This document shows, in pieces, positions 32,427-39,372 of a stretch of DNA of 48,881 nucleotides; the first letter of the stretch is position 1, and every line of letters starts with the position of its first letter. Under the pieces are notes generated by a model that was not told the DNA's origin, made no database searches, and saw only the letters and a program-made list of their open reading frames with translations. The stretch is from a virus: positions 1 to 48,881 of the IMG/VR virus record IMGVR_UViG_3300047352_000137. The stretch is one strand, 5' to 3'. The position numbers and the translations under genes were made by a program.

Positions 32427-32852
32427 ATGATGGAAAACGAAGCCAACAAAATCAAAAACCTTCTGAACGACATCGCTGCCATTCGGCACAGCGACGCGGT
32501 CATTAACGGCATGAACGCTAAGCGAGCGACACGCTGGACTCTCAAGATGGGTCATGGTTTGAAAGTGTGCGATATTGCTGTGGGCGTATTCAACGACTTG
32601 GGTCAAGTAGATCGCTGGGTGCGGGACGCAGTAAACCACGACGAGAACGCGAAGGTCGTGAGAGGGATTGAGGTCAAAGACGATGGCACGGTGGTGGAGA
32701 TTTTCGACACCACGCCTCTTGAGCGACAGTGGGAGCTTGCGCGACTGAACCTAGAGGCGGTCATGACGGGCAGCGGAGGCTTGTTAAGCGACAAGCAGCA
32801 CCGATTGCTGAAAAGCATCAACAGCCGAATCATCGAAGCGGAGGCCGCGTAA
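32427..32852 (+). CDS. Early protein, unknown function
   Basis: A 141-residue protein, mixed alpha/beta, with charged termini. The start is one of two adjacent ATG codons (32427 or 32430). It contains KMGHGLKVCDIAVGVFNDLG and GIEVKDDGTVVEIFDTTPLE, the latter a likely beta hairpin. The C-terminal third is helical. I recognise no family. It is transcribed with the next gene from the promoter region at 32322. Confidence 0.6.
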   Translation: MMENEANKIKNLLNDIAAIRHSDAVINGMNAKRATRWTLKMGHGLKVCDIAVGVFNDLGQVDRWVRDAVNHDENAKVVRGIEVKDDGTVVEIFDTTPLERQWELARLNLEAVMTGSGGLLSDKQHRLLKSINSRIIEAEAA

Positions 32853-32875
32853 GCGGCCCTAACAAGGAGAACGTG

Positions 32876-33220
32876 ATGACAGATTCAGTTTTGACATATC
32901 GGGATTGCTACGACCAGTGCAAATCCCTTGCCCTCGAAATTATCGAAGAGCACAAAGACGAGTGTAAGGAGATCGAGGACTTTATGGATAAGACATGGGA
33001 GTGGGTGGATCAACATGAGTGGGTGATCTATTACTACCGCGCACATCAGTTTCTCGCGGCTATTGATGGCCATTTGCGAGCAGAAGCCGAAGATACGCTT
33101 CAGGATATAGGCTCAACGCCAGAGTCTTACGACGATTACGCTAGTCAGCTCACATACTGGGCGATCAACATCTGGGTCTCTCGGTTTATCGAAGAGAGTC
33201 TTGAGTCGGCTACCGCCTAA
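32876..33220 (+). CDS. Early acidic helical protein
   Basis: A 114-residue protein from ATG 32876, within the start box AAGGAGAACGTGATGAC that recurs at other early genes. The longer frame upstream overlaps the preceding gene and lacks a binding site. It is acidic and aromatic (KTWEWVDQHEWVIYYYRAHQFL), probably all helix. Small acidic early proteins often inhibit host enzymes or mimic DNA; that is speculation here. It ends 11 bases inside the converging minus-strand gene. Confidence 0.6.
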   Translation: MTDSVLTYRDCYDQCKSLALEIIEEHKDECKEIEDFMDKTWEWVDQHEWVIYYYRAHQFLAAIDGHLRAEAEDTLQDIGSTPESYDDYASQLTYWAINIWVSRFIEESLESATA

Positions 33221-33404
33221 ACCTACGCCGTAGCTCGACCCTGCAAGCATTCAAGGCTTCGAGCCACTGTTTAGATTGATCCTCCCCAGCATCTGGATAC
33301 GCAACCATCAAGGTTGCGTAATTCATCAGCATCTCCTGCACCTCACTGACCTTTTCTTTGCCCTCCAGCTCAGTCTTGAGTTCGGACAGAAAACTCACGG
33401 TCAA
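33210..33404 (-). CDS. Small helical protein, end of minus operon
   Basis: A 64-residue protein, helical, with KTELEGKEKVSEVQEMLMNYATLM and a basic end (RVELRRRFRR). It overlaps the preceding gene of the operon by 4 bases. Being the last gene of the SSB/exonuclease operon it may aid recombination, but no motif says so. Confidence 0.55.
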   Translation of the reverse strand: MTVSFLSELKTELEGKEKVSEVQEMLMNYATLMVAYPDAGEDQSKQWLEALNACRVELRRRFRR

Positions 33405-33628
33405 CCCTTTTGCCTTTTCTGTCCTGCCATTCGCTTAGCATAGGCATCGAGCGGTTCACCAAACTTCTTCTCAAACCACTGCGCCCAAGTCACCCTACGA
33501 TGCGGTGGGTTGTTTGGCGTGGCATGATTTTTGCGCTTCCAACACCATCGGGCAGCGTGATACTTGATGTCATCCGCCCATTGTTTCTCTTGCGCTTGCT
33601 CTTCCTCAGTTAAGGTCAGAAAGGCCAA
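33401..33628 (-). CDS. Small basic protein in recombination operon
   Basis: About 75 residues from TTG 33628, with AAGGAG eight bases upstream. The open frame to 33724 lies inside the exonuclease gene. The protein is tryptophan-rich and basic (ADDIKYHAARWCWKRKNHATP, then VTWAQWFEKKFGEPLDAYAKRM). The start overlaps the exonuclease end by 23 bases, so translation is coupled. It may be a DNA-binding helper. No family recognised. Confidence 0.6.
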   Translation of the reverse strand: MAFLTLTEEEQAQEKQWADDIKYHAARWCWKRKNHATPNNPPHRRVTWAQWFEKKFGEPLDAYAKRMAGQKRQKG

Positions 33629-34376
33629 ACTCTTTGACTCCTTCTTGGTTGTAAGGCAGGTACAGGTCTTGCTCACGGCACTTGATGCCAACAGCCATCG
33701 CCTGTTCGTTCTGAGCATCGGCATACGCTATGGCTTCGTCCGACAAGGTATAGACACCAAACGGATAAGGGTGAGCCTTTTCCTGCGCCAAGAAGTAAAA
33801 CTTCTCGGTGGGCAGCCCAACGGCTCGACAGCCAGCCAGATAGTACGCAGCCTGCTGATGGTATCTAAACGTGTTGATCGCGCTCCTGAAGCCCTTGGGA
33901 GAGGCGTCACGGCAGGTCTTGAGATCCCAGATGTCTGTGCCAGTGTGCCAGTCCAGCTTGCCTTTGCACGGCTGACCATTCCAGATCCAGCACAACGTCA
34001 GCTCTACCTTGTGCTCTGGCTTCGGAATAAAGTCAGAAACAACCTCACGGCGCTCCATGCAGATGTCGTACATATCCTGCTTGCAGGCAGTGCGATCACC
34101 CAAGTCTTCCAGCCATTCGGAATACTCCGCTTTGCCAACCTTGGTTCGCTTATCAACCGCTGGCTCGATGGCGAACTCGTCAAAGAATTTGTGGTGCTCC
34201 AAAAACACAGTGTGCTGCACCCTGCCTTCAAGCAGCGCGGGTGAGTTGTTGAACACTTGGTTTTTCCAAGTGTATGGACACTTAGCTATCGATGTCAGAT
34301 CGTGAGATCGCCACGCAGGGATCGAGTCGTAAGTGGGGTAGTCGAGGTCTTCGTAAATACCTACTTTGAAATCCAT
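33606..34376 (-). CDS. PD-(D/E)XK exonuclease (RecE/lambda-exo type)
   Basis: A 256-residue protein like the PDDEXK/DUF3799 exonucleases of phages. It has LLEGRVQHTVFLEHH with H55, CKGKLDWHTG with D142, IWDLKTC with D151 and K153, and FRYHQQAAYYLAG with Q174/Q175. These correspond to the H...D...(D/E)xK...Q pattern. It would chew 5' ends to make 3' single strands for annealing, working with the SSB encoded first in this operon. No annealase is recognised, though the small genes that follow are candidates. The binding site AAGGAGAACAAG follows a terminator-like hairpin. Confidence 0.8.
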   Translation of the reverse strand: MDFKVGIYEDLDYPTYDSIPAWRSHDLTSIAKCPYTWKNQVFNNSPALLEGRVQHTVFLEHHKFFDEFAIEPAVDKRTKVGKAEYSEWLEDLGDRTACKQDMYDICMERREVVSDFIPKPEHKVELTLCWIWNGQPCKGKLDWHTGTDIWDLKTCRDASPKGFRSAINTFRYHQQAAYYLAGCRAVGLPTEKFYFLAQEKAHPYPFGVYTLSDEAIAYADAQNEQAMAVGIKCREQDLYLPYNQEGVKEFGLSDLN

Positions 34377-34388
34377 CTTGTTCTCCTT

Positions 34389-34492
34389 AAAAAGCCCCAG
34401 CCTTCGGGCACACGGACTGGGGAACGTGCAGGAGAGAGGTTGTGTGGTCTCTCGGCCCTGTAAGATCCCGCCTTCTGGCTCAGCGGACGGGA
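34389..34492 (-). promoter_or_regulatory. Tandem hairpins in the leader of the exonuclease gene
   Basis: Two similar elements lie between the tiny membrane gene and the exonuclease. Read on the minus strand, the first is TCCCG/CGGGA (34492-34466) and the second CCCCAG/CTGGGG (34422-34395). Each encloses GTCCG and a small GCC-N4-GGC hairpin. The outer stems differ in sequence but keep pairing. A third stem, GAGAG/CTCTC, lies between them. The second is followed by TTTTT and then the AAGGAG site, so it can act as an intrinsic terminator or attenuator. Confidence 0.55.
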
Positions 34493-34520
34493 ACGCTGTT
34501 GGAGGGTCGTGATGGAACCC

Positions 34521-34628
34521 TTAGCCAAGACCAAATCCTATCAGCAAACCAGCGCCAAATGCTCCTATCACAGCATATGAGGTGAAGGTTGGCAGTCTGG
34601 CCGATTCAACCAGTCTGCGCGGACTCAC
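34521..34628 (-). CDS. Tiny membrane protein (35 residues)
   Basis: The GTG start is inside a GTGA overlap with the stop of the preceding gene. The sequence reads SPRRLVESARLPTFTSY, then one membrane segment AVIGAFGAGLLIGFGLG. A basic N-terminus and a glycine-rich span (GxxxG type) predict N-in insertion. Tight coupling argues for a real gene despite its size. The role in a replication operon is unknown. Confidence 0.55.
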   Translation of the reverse strand: MSPRRLVESARLPTFTSYAVIGAFGAGLLIGFGLG

Positions 34629-35029
34629 AGCGATTCCAGACGCTTAATCTCAGCGTCGATGTAAAACTTGATCTTCTTTGCATCGCGCAGCCGATCACTG
34701 TGAGATGCCTGTCCGTAGCGGTAGGTGCCACGAAATATCTCGCCCATCTGAGCATTCATGTCCTTGAACGAGATCAGGTCTTGCAGCTCGGTAGCTTCCG
34801 CTGGCAGCTCGTAATATGAAGCCGTGCTGCCATCGCTCACGCTTACTACTGGCGCTATCTCTTCTAAACGCTTTTCAAGCGCCATTGGTTTCTCTTGACA
34901 GAACTCTTGCTTGATTGACCATGCCGTGCCGTAACTACACTTTGCCCACTCAGCAGCCTGCTTGGTTGTCGCATCGGGATTATCCTTGAAAAACTTACGC
35001 AGCTTCGCCGCTTTTGTTCCATTAGCCAT
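34625..35029 (-). CDS. HTH plus DUF3310-like protein
   Basis: A 134-residue protein. The N-terminal 45 residues hold a helix-turn-helix-like segment (ATTKQAAEWAKCSYGTAWSIKQEF). The C-terminal part (about 83-134, DLISFKDMNAQMGEIFRGTYRYG and RDAKKIKFYIDAEIKRL) resembles DUF3310, a short helical domain common in phage replication proteins. It lies after SSB. A role in replication control is possible. Confidence 0.65.
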   Translation of the reverse strand: MANGTKAAKLRKFFKDNPDATTKQAAEWAKCSYGTAWSIKQEFCQEKPMALEKRLEEIAPVVSVSDGSTASYYELPAEATELQDLISFKDMNAQMGEIFRGTYRYGQASHSDRLRDAKKIKFYIDAEIKRLESL

Positions 35030-35038
35030 GTCGCCTCC

Positions 35039-35749
35039 CTAAAACGGTATGTCGTCTTCAAAGTCATCGTCTGCCAAGGCAGGCGCTTCTTCTTGTTTCG
35101 GTTCTTCTGCTACTGGCGCAGGCTTGCCTTTGCCCTTCGCCATCGCTGCTTGCAGCTCAAAGCACGGATCGATTTGTTCTTTACCCGGTTCATCGCACCC
35201 ACCGATCTGCCATTGCATGAAGCGGGGCAGTCCCTCGAAGATGTCGCAAGCTTTCTTGCTGGCTTCATCTGACTCGCCAGAGAACTCGCGGCAGTAGTCT
35301 TCCAGATCGAAAACCACCTGTTCGTTGACCGTTGGGACTTTCTTCGCACCACCATCAGCGCAAAAGACACCGACTACCTTGGCGTTGCCGCCACTGGTTA
35401 AACCGACATCGACCTTGCAGGTCGTGCCCAAGATTTTGGTCAGGTCAAACGACTTCAGCTCTTCCTCGGTGAACGATTTGTTGCGCCACGCCTGCAAGTG
35501 CTGACGCAGCTTGGCTCTTTCATTTAGAGACAGCGTGTACTGGCAATTGATCGACATAGGCCGGTCATCGTCCATACGAAGCTCTGACAGCTCCCAGAAG
35601 ATGAATACGTTGTGGCGCTTATTCACTTCACCTTGGTACTCGTTCATTGTGGTGCCAGCGTCAACCAGCTTGTAGCAAATTGCGTTGTGAGTGCCCACTG
35701 GGACTTGCTCGAAGTCTCCACCGCCACCACCTGATGCTATGATTCCCAT
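35039..35749 (-). CDS. ssb: Single-stranded DNA-binding protein
   Basis: About 236 residues from ATG 35749, with AAGGAAAACGCG upstream. The N-terminal part (about 1-145) has beta strands typical of phage ssDNA-binding or DUF669-like proteins (VPVGTHNAICYKLVDAG, RHNVFIFWELSEL, LTKILGTTCKVDVGL). The C-terminus ends in an acidic tail DDDFEDDIPF, the signature for contacting partner enzymes. It is first in the operon with the exonuclease and is divergent from the primase-helicase gene, consistent with early replication and recombination. Confidence 0.75.
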   Translation of the reverse strand: MGIIASGGGGGDFEQVPVGTHNAICYKLVDAGTTMNEYQGEVNKRHNVFIFWELSELRMDDDRPMSINCQYTLSLNERAKLRQHLQAWRNKSFTEEELKSFDLTKILGTTCKVDVGLTSGGNAKVVGVFCADGGAKKVPTVNEQVVFDLEDYCREFSGESDEASKKACDIFEGLPRFMQWQIGGCDEPGKEQIDPCFELQAAMAKGKGKPAPVAEEPKQEEAPALADDDFEDDIPF

Positions 35750-35759
35750 CGCGTTTTCC

Positions 35760-35789
35760 TTGTGTAATTGCAAAAAGGTGTACTATTAT
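35760..35789 (+). promoter_or_regulatory. Promoter for the primase-helicase gene
   Basis: TTGTGT (35760-35765), an 18-base spacer and TATTAT (35784-35789, 5 of 6 to consensus) lie 36 bases before the gene start. The segment GTGTACTATTATGCAC is an imperfect palindrome spanning the -10 box and may be an operator. It lies between two divergent early genes. Confidence 0.6.
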
Positions 35790-35808
35790 GCACATCTTGG
35801 AAAACGTG

Positions 35809-35835
35809 ATGCAAGGAAAAATTACATGGGATTGA
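35809..35835 (+). CDS. Possible 8-residue leader peptide
   Basis: GGAAAACGTGATG repeats the start box of other early genes, and the ATG opens a reading frame MQGKITWD ending at TGA 35835. It overlaps the start of the primase-helicase gene in another frame. It may couple or limit translation of the primase. It is short enough to be coincidental. Confidence 0.3.
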   Translation: MQGKITWD

Positions 35836-37973
35836 AAATAACCGACGGCAATCAGAAGGATTTCAGCAGGCCATTGAGCGGTGACATCCGCGCTGACTTC
35901 GAGTCTTTCTTAGCCGAGAACGGTATGAAGCCAGACAAAGATCTGGTGGTGGGTGGTGACATCGGCAGGGCTTACATGGACGTGGGCGGCAAGCAGAAGC
36001 TCGTCGGTTGGTATCAGGTTTGGCTCGATCAAGAGGTGCCCTTTGGTCGGTGCGGTGACCGCACAATCAGTAATGATGAACCGATAGCAAAGTGGAAGCC
36101 TGAGAACTCAGAGCGCCACCAGATGACGCCAGAGCAGCGAGAACAGATCAGGCAGCTAAGTGAGCAGGCTGCAAGAGAAAAAGAAGAGCGCCAAGCCAAG
36201 GCTGCGAAGCGAGCCAAGGAGCTGTGGGACAGCTATCCAGAAGCCACAGACGATAACCCATACTTAGAACGCAAGGGCGTGACCAACCACGGCTTGCGGC
36301 AGGACGGCGACAGATTGGTCATACCAGTGCTCGATGCCAAGCTGAAGATCGCAGGACTCCAGTACATTGATGACGCAGGCGGTAAGAAATTTTTGCCCGG
36401 CACCAAGAAGAAGGGGTCTTTCTTTGTCATTGACCCCGGCTCGATGCGTCAAGCGCACACCATCAACTACGTTGAAGGCTACGCAACAGGAGCCAGTTAC
36501 TTTGCCGACTTGGGGCAACCCGTCGTGGTTTGTTTCGACGCCTTCAACCTATCCCCAGTCGCGGAAACTATCAGCGGCTACTTCCCACAGGCCAAGCACG
36601 TCTTCATTGCAGACTTCGATGACTCAAAGACAGGCGAACAGGAGGCGATCAAAGCCGCGCAGGTAGTGAGGCGTATCGGCGCTCAAGCCGAGGTGTTGAT
36701 GCCGCAGAGCAAGGGCGACTACAACGACCACGCCATCGAGGGTGAGTTGATGCCTGAGCTGAACCATGTGGAGGTGCCAGCAGAGGTCGAGTGGAGTAAG
36801 TCGGAAAAGGGACGGCTGCTCAACGTCAAAGAGAATGTTAGGGCAGTGCTTGAGATCAACCAGATTGATTTGAGGTACAACGCCATCAAAAAGGATCTGG
36901 AAATTCTTATACCACACCAAGATTTCGTCGCTGATTTGAAAAAGGATGCGTCGTTGGTCGAGGTAGAGAATCGGTGCCGCCATCTGGGTGTGCCAGCGAC
37001 TAACGTGAAGGACTATCTCAAGCTCTTGGCACGGGAGTACAACCCAGTGCGGGAGTGGATGGAGAGCAAGCCGTGGGATGGTAGAAGCAGGTTACAAGAG
37101 TTTCTGGATACCATCACCAGCAGCAACGAGCCACTCAAAGAGATGCTGATGACGAAGTGGTTGGTTTCCTGCGTAGCAGCGGCCTGTGAGCCGAATGGTG
37201 TGGCACTGGAAGGCATACTGGTGTTCCAAGGAGCGCAGGGACTGGGCAAGACGCTATGGTTCAAGCGGCTGGCCGACTACGACAACGGCTGGCTACTGGA
37301 AGGCGCAACGCTCAACCCTAGCGACAAGGACAGCGTGAAGCAGGCAGTGAGCCACTGGATTGTGGAGCTGGGTGAGATAGAGAGCACGTTCAAGAAGAGT
37401 GACATCGACCAGCTCAAAGCTTTCGTAACCAAGAAGAACGATGAGTTGCGCCTACCCTATGACCGCGCCTTCACCACTTACCAGCGCCGCACAGCGTTTT
37501 ACGCCTCCGTCAATGCCCGTGAGTTTTTGACCGATACCAGCGGAAACCGACGCTTCTGGGTGGTGCCTGTCACGGGAATCAATGCCGATCATGGTTTGGA
37601 TATGCAGCAAGTTTGGGCAGAGGTGAAGGAGACGCTCTACTCCAACACCAACTTCGATTGGTACTTAACCAAGGAAGAGCGAGAGATGCTGCAGGATTCC
37701 AACGAGTACTACCGCACCCAGTCTAGCGTCGAAGACCTGATCCTTGAGCACGTCCATTTCACCAGCACCCAGACCAAGCCAGTGCAGATGACAAAGCTGC
37801 TGAGAGACCTCGGGATAAGCCAGCCAAGGATGCCTGACATCAAAGATGCCAGCAGGGTATTAGCAGCCCACGGGCTGGAACCGCGCAAGAGTAACGGTAA
37901 AAAAGTGTACGACTTGGACTACACAAAAGTAGAGGTAGGCAATGCTGATAAGTTTTCTGGCGGGTGGAATTGA
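35826..37973 (+). CDS. Primase-helicase (Toprim + VapE/VirE-type helicase)
   Basis: About 715 residues from ATG 35826 (AAGGAAAAATTAC upstream); earlier in-frame codons cross the promoter. The N-terminal half has a Toprim-like domain, YVEGYATGASYF (E217) and FIADFDDSKTG (D263/D265). The C-terminal half is a VirE/VapE AAA+ ATPase: GAQGLGKT (469-476), acidic WIVELGE (511-517), ASVNAREFL (sensor N563) and TSGNRRFW (arginines 575-576). It should prime and unwind phage DNA, with host polymerase doing the synthesis, as no polymerase gene is visible. No zinc finger is seen at the N-terminus. Confidence 0.85.
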   Translation: MGLKITDGNQKDFSRPLSGDIRADFESFLAENGMKPDKDLVVGGDIGRAYMDVGGKQKLVGWYQVWLDQEVPFGRCGDRTISNDEPIAKWKPENSERHQMTPEQREQIRQLSEQAAREKEERQAKAAKRAKELWDSYPEATDDNPYLERKGVTNHGLRQDGDRLVIPVLDAKLKIAGLQYIDDAGGKKFLPGTKKKGSFFVIDPGSMRQAHTINYVEGYATGASYFADLGQPVVVCFDAFNLSPVAETISGYFPQAKHVFIADFDDSKTGEQEAIKAAQVVRRIGAQAEVLMPQSKGDYNDHAIEGELMPELNHVEVPAEVEWSKSEKGRLLNVKENVRAVLEINQIDLRYNAIKKDLEILIPHQDFVADLKKDASLVEVENRCRHLGVPATNVKDYLKLLAREYNPVREWMESKPWDGRSRLQEFLDTITSSNEPLKEMLMTKWLVSCVAAACEPNGVALEGILVFQGAQGLGKTLWFKRLADYDNGWLLEGATLNPSDKDSVKQAVSHWIVELGEIESTFKKSDIDQLKAFVTKKNDELRLPYDRAFTTYQRRTAFYASVNAREFLTDTSGNRRFWVVPVTGINADHGLDMQQVWAEVKETLYSNTNFDWYLTKEEREMLQDSNEYYRTQSSVEDLILEHVHFTSTQTKPVQMTKLLRDLGISQPRMPDIKDASRVLAAHGLEPRKSNGKKVYDLDYTKVEVGNADKFSGGWN

Positions 37974-38203
37974 TTTTTTAGAGGGTATAAAGAAAAGGTG
38001 CCCTATTTCTATTTTTTTTAAGTTATTGATTTGAAAGGGTTTATATACACAGGGAGGGTAGGGTACCTTACTTATAAACTTAGTGTTGTTATTAGATAGT
38101 AGTAGGAAGGAGCGAGAAAGCGTTGGGGTGTTTGGGATGTTCACGGAAGTTTTCGAGAGCTGTACCCTGTACCTTGGTACCCTGTTTACGATAGGAGAAC
38201 GAG
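37974..38203 (+). other. AT-rich gap before the small terminase operon
   Basis: About 230 bases with no convincing gene. It opens with AT-rich runs (TATTTCTATTTTTTTTAAG) and TTATATACACAGGG. It ends with repeated TACC blocks (TGTACCCTGTACC then GGTACCCTG), which contain a GGTACC palindrome pair. It could hold a promoter, origin or packaging signal for the terminase gene downstream. Only the repeats are seen directly. A 26-codon frame from 38138 has no credible binding site. Confidence 0.4.
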
Positions 38204-38371
38204 ATGAAAAAGTTTGAGTGGGACGATGACGCGAGCGAAGATGAGAACTTCAGGCAGTGGGCTATGATGAATGCAGATGAACGCGAGAGCGTAGGGCAAG
38301 CGCCTCTTTCGGAGGAAGAGGCGCGGGGGTTGTTCAACGAGCTGAAGGAGAGCGGATGGCTGACGATGTAA
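38204..38371 (+). CDS. Small acidic protein before terminase small subunit
   Basis: A 55-residue protein with site AGGAGAACGAG. It is strongly acidic (EWDDDASEDENF, LSEEEARGLFNEL) and mostly helical. It overlaps TerS by 16 bases. It may regulate TerS or bind a basic partner. No family recognised. Confidence 0.6.
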   Translation: MKKFEWDDDASEDENFRQWAMMNADERESVGQAPLSEEEARGLFNELKESGWLTM

Positions 38372-38886
38372 AACGTAAGCCGGGTAGGCCGAGGAAAGAG
38401 CGCAAGGAGTTGGTGGAGACACCAAAGGCTTTCCTTGCAGATGAAGAGGCTGGCATCACAGACATGCAAGCGGCTTTCGTGTGGCATTACACGGAAGGCG
38501 CGTGTGGGCAGACGGAAGCAGCGCGAAGAGCAGGGTTCTCGTTTCCTGCGAGCGCAGCGACTAAGATGCTCAATGGCAACGACTTCCCAAAGGTCACGCG
38601 AGCGGTTCGAGTCAAGCAGGATGAGATGCGTGAGAAGTATGCGATCACGCCGCAGAAGACAGGAGCAATGCTGTGGAAGATAGCCGAGACTTCATTCGAG
38701 ACGGGAGCGTACAACGCTGCGGTTAGCGCAGTGAAAGAGTTGAACCAGCTCGCTGGCCTCACGATCCACCGCAGTCAGAACCTGAACATCAACGCAGACT
38801 TGCAGAAGATGACGAAGGAAGACATCAAGCACCGGCTTAACGAGCTGCTGGGCGTGGACGGGGAGATGAGCGACAAAGACTACTAA
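38356..38886 (+). CDS. terS: Terminase small subunit (TerS)
   Basis: A 176-residue protein. The start is basic (VKRKPGRPRKERKE), an AT-hook-like GRPRK. The middle, DMQAAFVWHYTEGACGQTEAARRAG then SAATKMLNGNDFPKVTRAVRVKQ, is the DNA-binding helix-turn-helix core typical of Terminase_2-type TerS (T-AA-x-RAG ... PxV-x-x-AV pattern). EKYAITPQKT and a C-terminal oligomerisation helix follow. It recognises the packaging site and feeds TerL. Unusually, TerL is far away at 3410. Confidence 0.8.
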   Translation: MADDVKRKPGRPRKERKELVETPKAFLADEEAGITDMQAAFVWHYTEGACGQTEAARRAGFSFPASAATKMLNGNDFPKVTRAVRVKQDEMREKYAITPQKTGAMLWKIAETSFETGAYNAAVSAVKELNQLAGLTIHRSQNLNINADLQKMTKEDIKHRLNELLGVDGEMSDKDY

Positions 38887-39372
38887 CCTCGTCGGTTTGA
38901 CGCTATCGCAGAATGAACATCGTTCTGGCCCCGCCTCCCGCCCAGCCCCTCAAAATCTCGGAAAAATGCCGATATTATGTTAAATGGGATAAAAAGCTAA
39001 TAAAAACAAAGGCTTACGCATTTATGTTAGTGAGCACTAACTTGCTTGTATTGGCCTACCCTGCTCAGAGGCGACACACGTCTAGGCCGCTAGGCTGCGC
39101 GACCTTGGTTTTCTTCTCTCTGAGCGCCTGTACGCGCCTCTCAGCCGATTCCGTGCGCGGCAGTAGGAACCCTATAGGGTCGGAAAAAGCCTGAGAGATC
39201 GGCCTGTGGCGCGACCCCCGTACACCCCTATATAGCGAGCGCGGCGAGCGCGATAGCTATAGCAAGGTTTTACGCATTCAGTATCCAAAAATATGTATGC
39301 CGAATCTCTTGCGTTTGACCTTGGCTTGAAATGATCTCATTATGCGCCGTAACCACATTCGGGCAGTTCCTG
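38887..39372. other. Long non-coding segment rich in inverted repeats
   Basis: This is the longest gap in the window. It has GTTAGTG-AG-CACTAAC (39026-39041), GCTCAGAG (39063) with CTCTGAGC (39118), CTCTCAG (39138) with CTGAGAG (39191), the palindrome ACCCTATAGGGT (39169-39180), and direct GAGCGCG repeats (39236-39251). A 93-residue frame in it lacks coding character. It lies straight after TerS, so a packaging site is one candidate; an origin, attachment site or operator is another. Confidence 0.55.
39026..39041. promoter_or_regulatory. Operator-like inverted repeat
   Basis: Perfect 7-bp arms GTTAGTG and CACTAAC are separated by AG. The pattern is like operators of TetR-type repressors, perhaps of the host. 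It sits in an AT-rich stretch that could hold a promoter. No gene for a matching regulator was found in the window. Confidence 0.45.

Noticed and set aside
34389-34492. tRNA gene
   Set aside because: GTTCCC-type segments recall a T-arm, but no acceptor or anticodon arm can be paired.
38138-38217. 26-codon frame before the small acidic gene
   Set aside because: No good binding site and it overlaps the next start; composition not informative.
38913-39194. 93-codon frame in the gap after TerS
   Set aside because: No ribosome-binding site, Lys- then Arg/Ser-rich sequence without folding pattern, and it runs through several inverted repeats.
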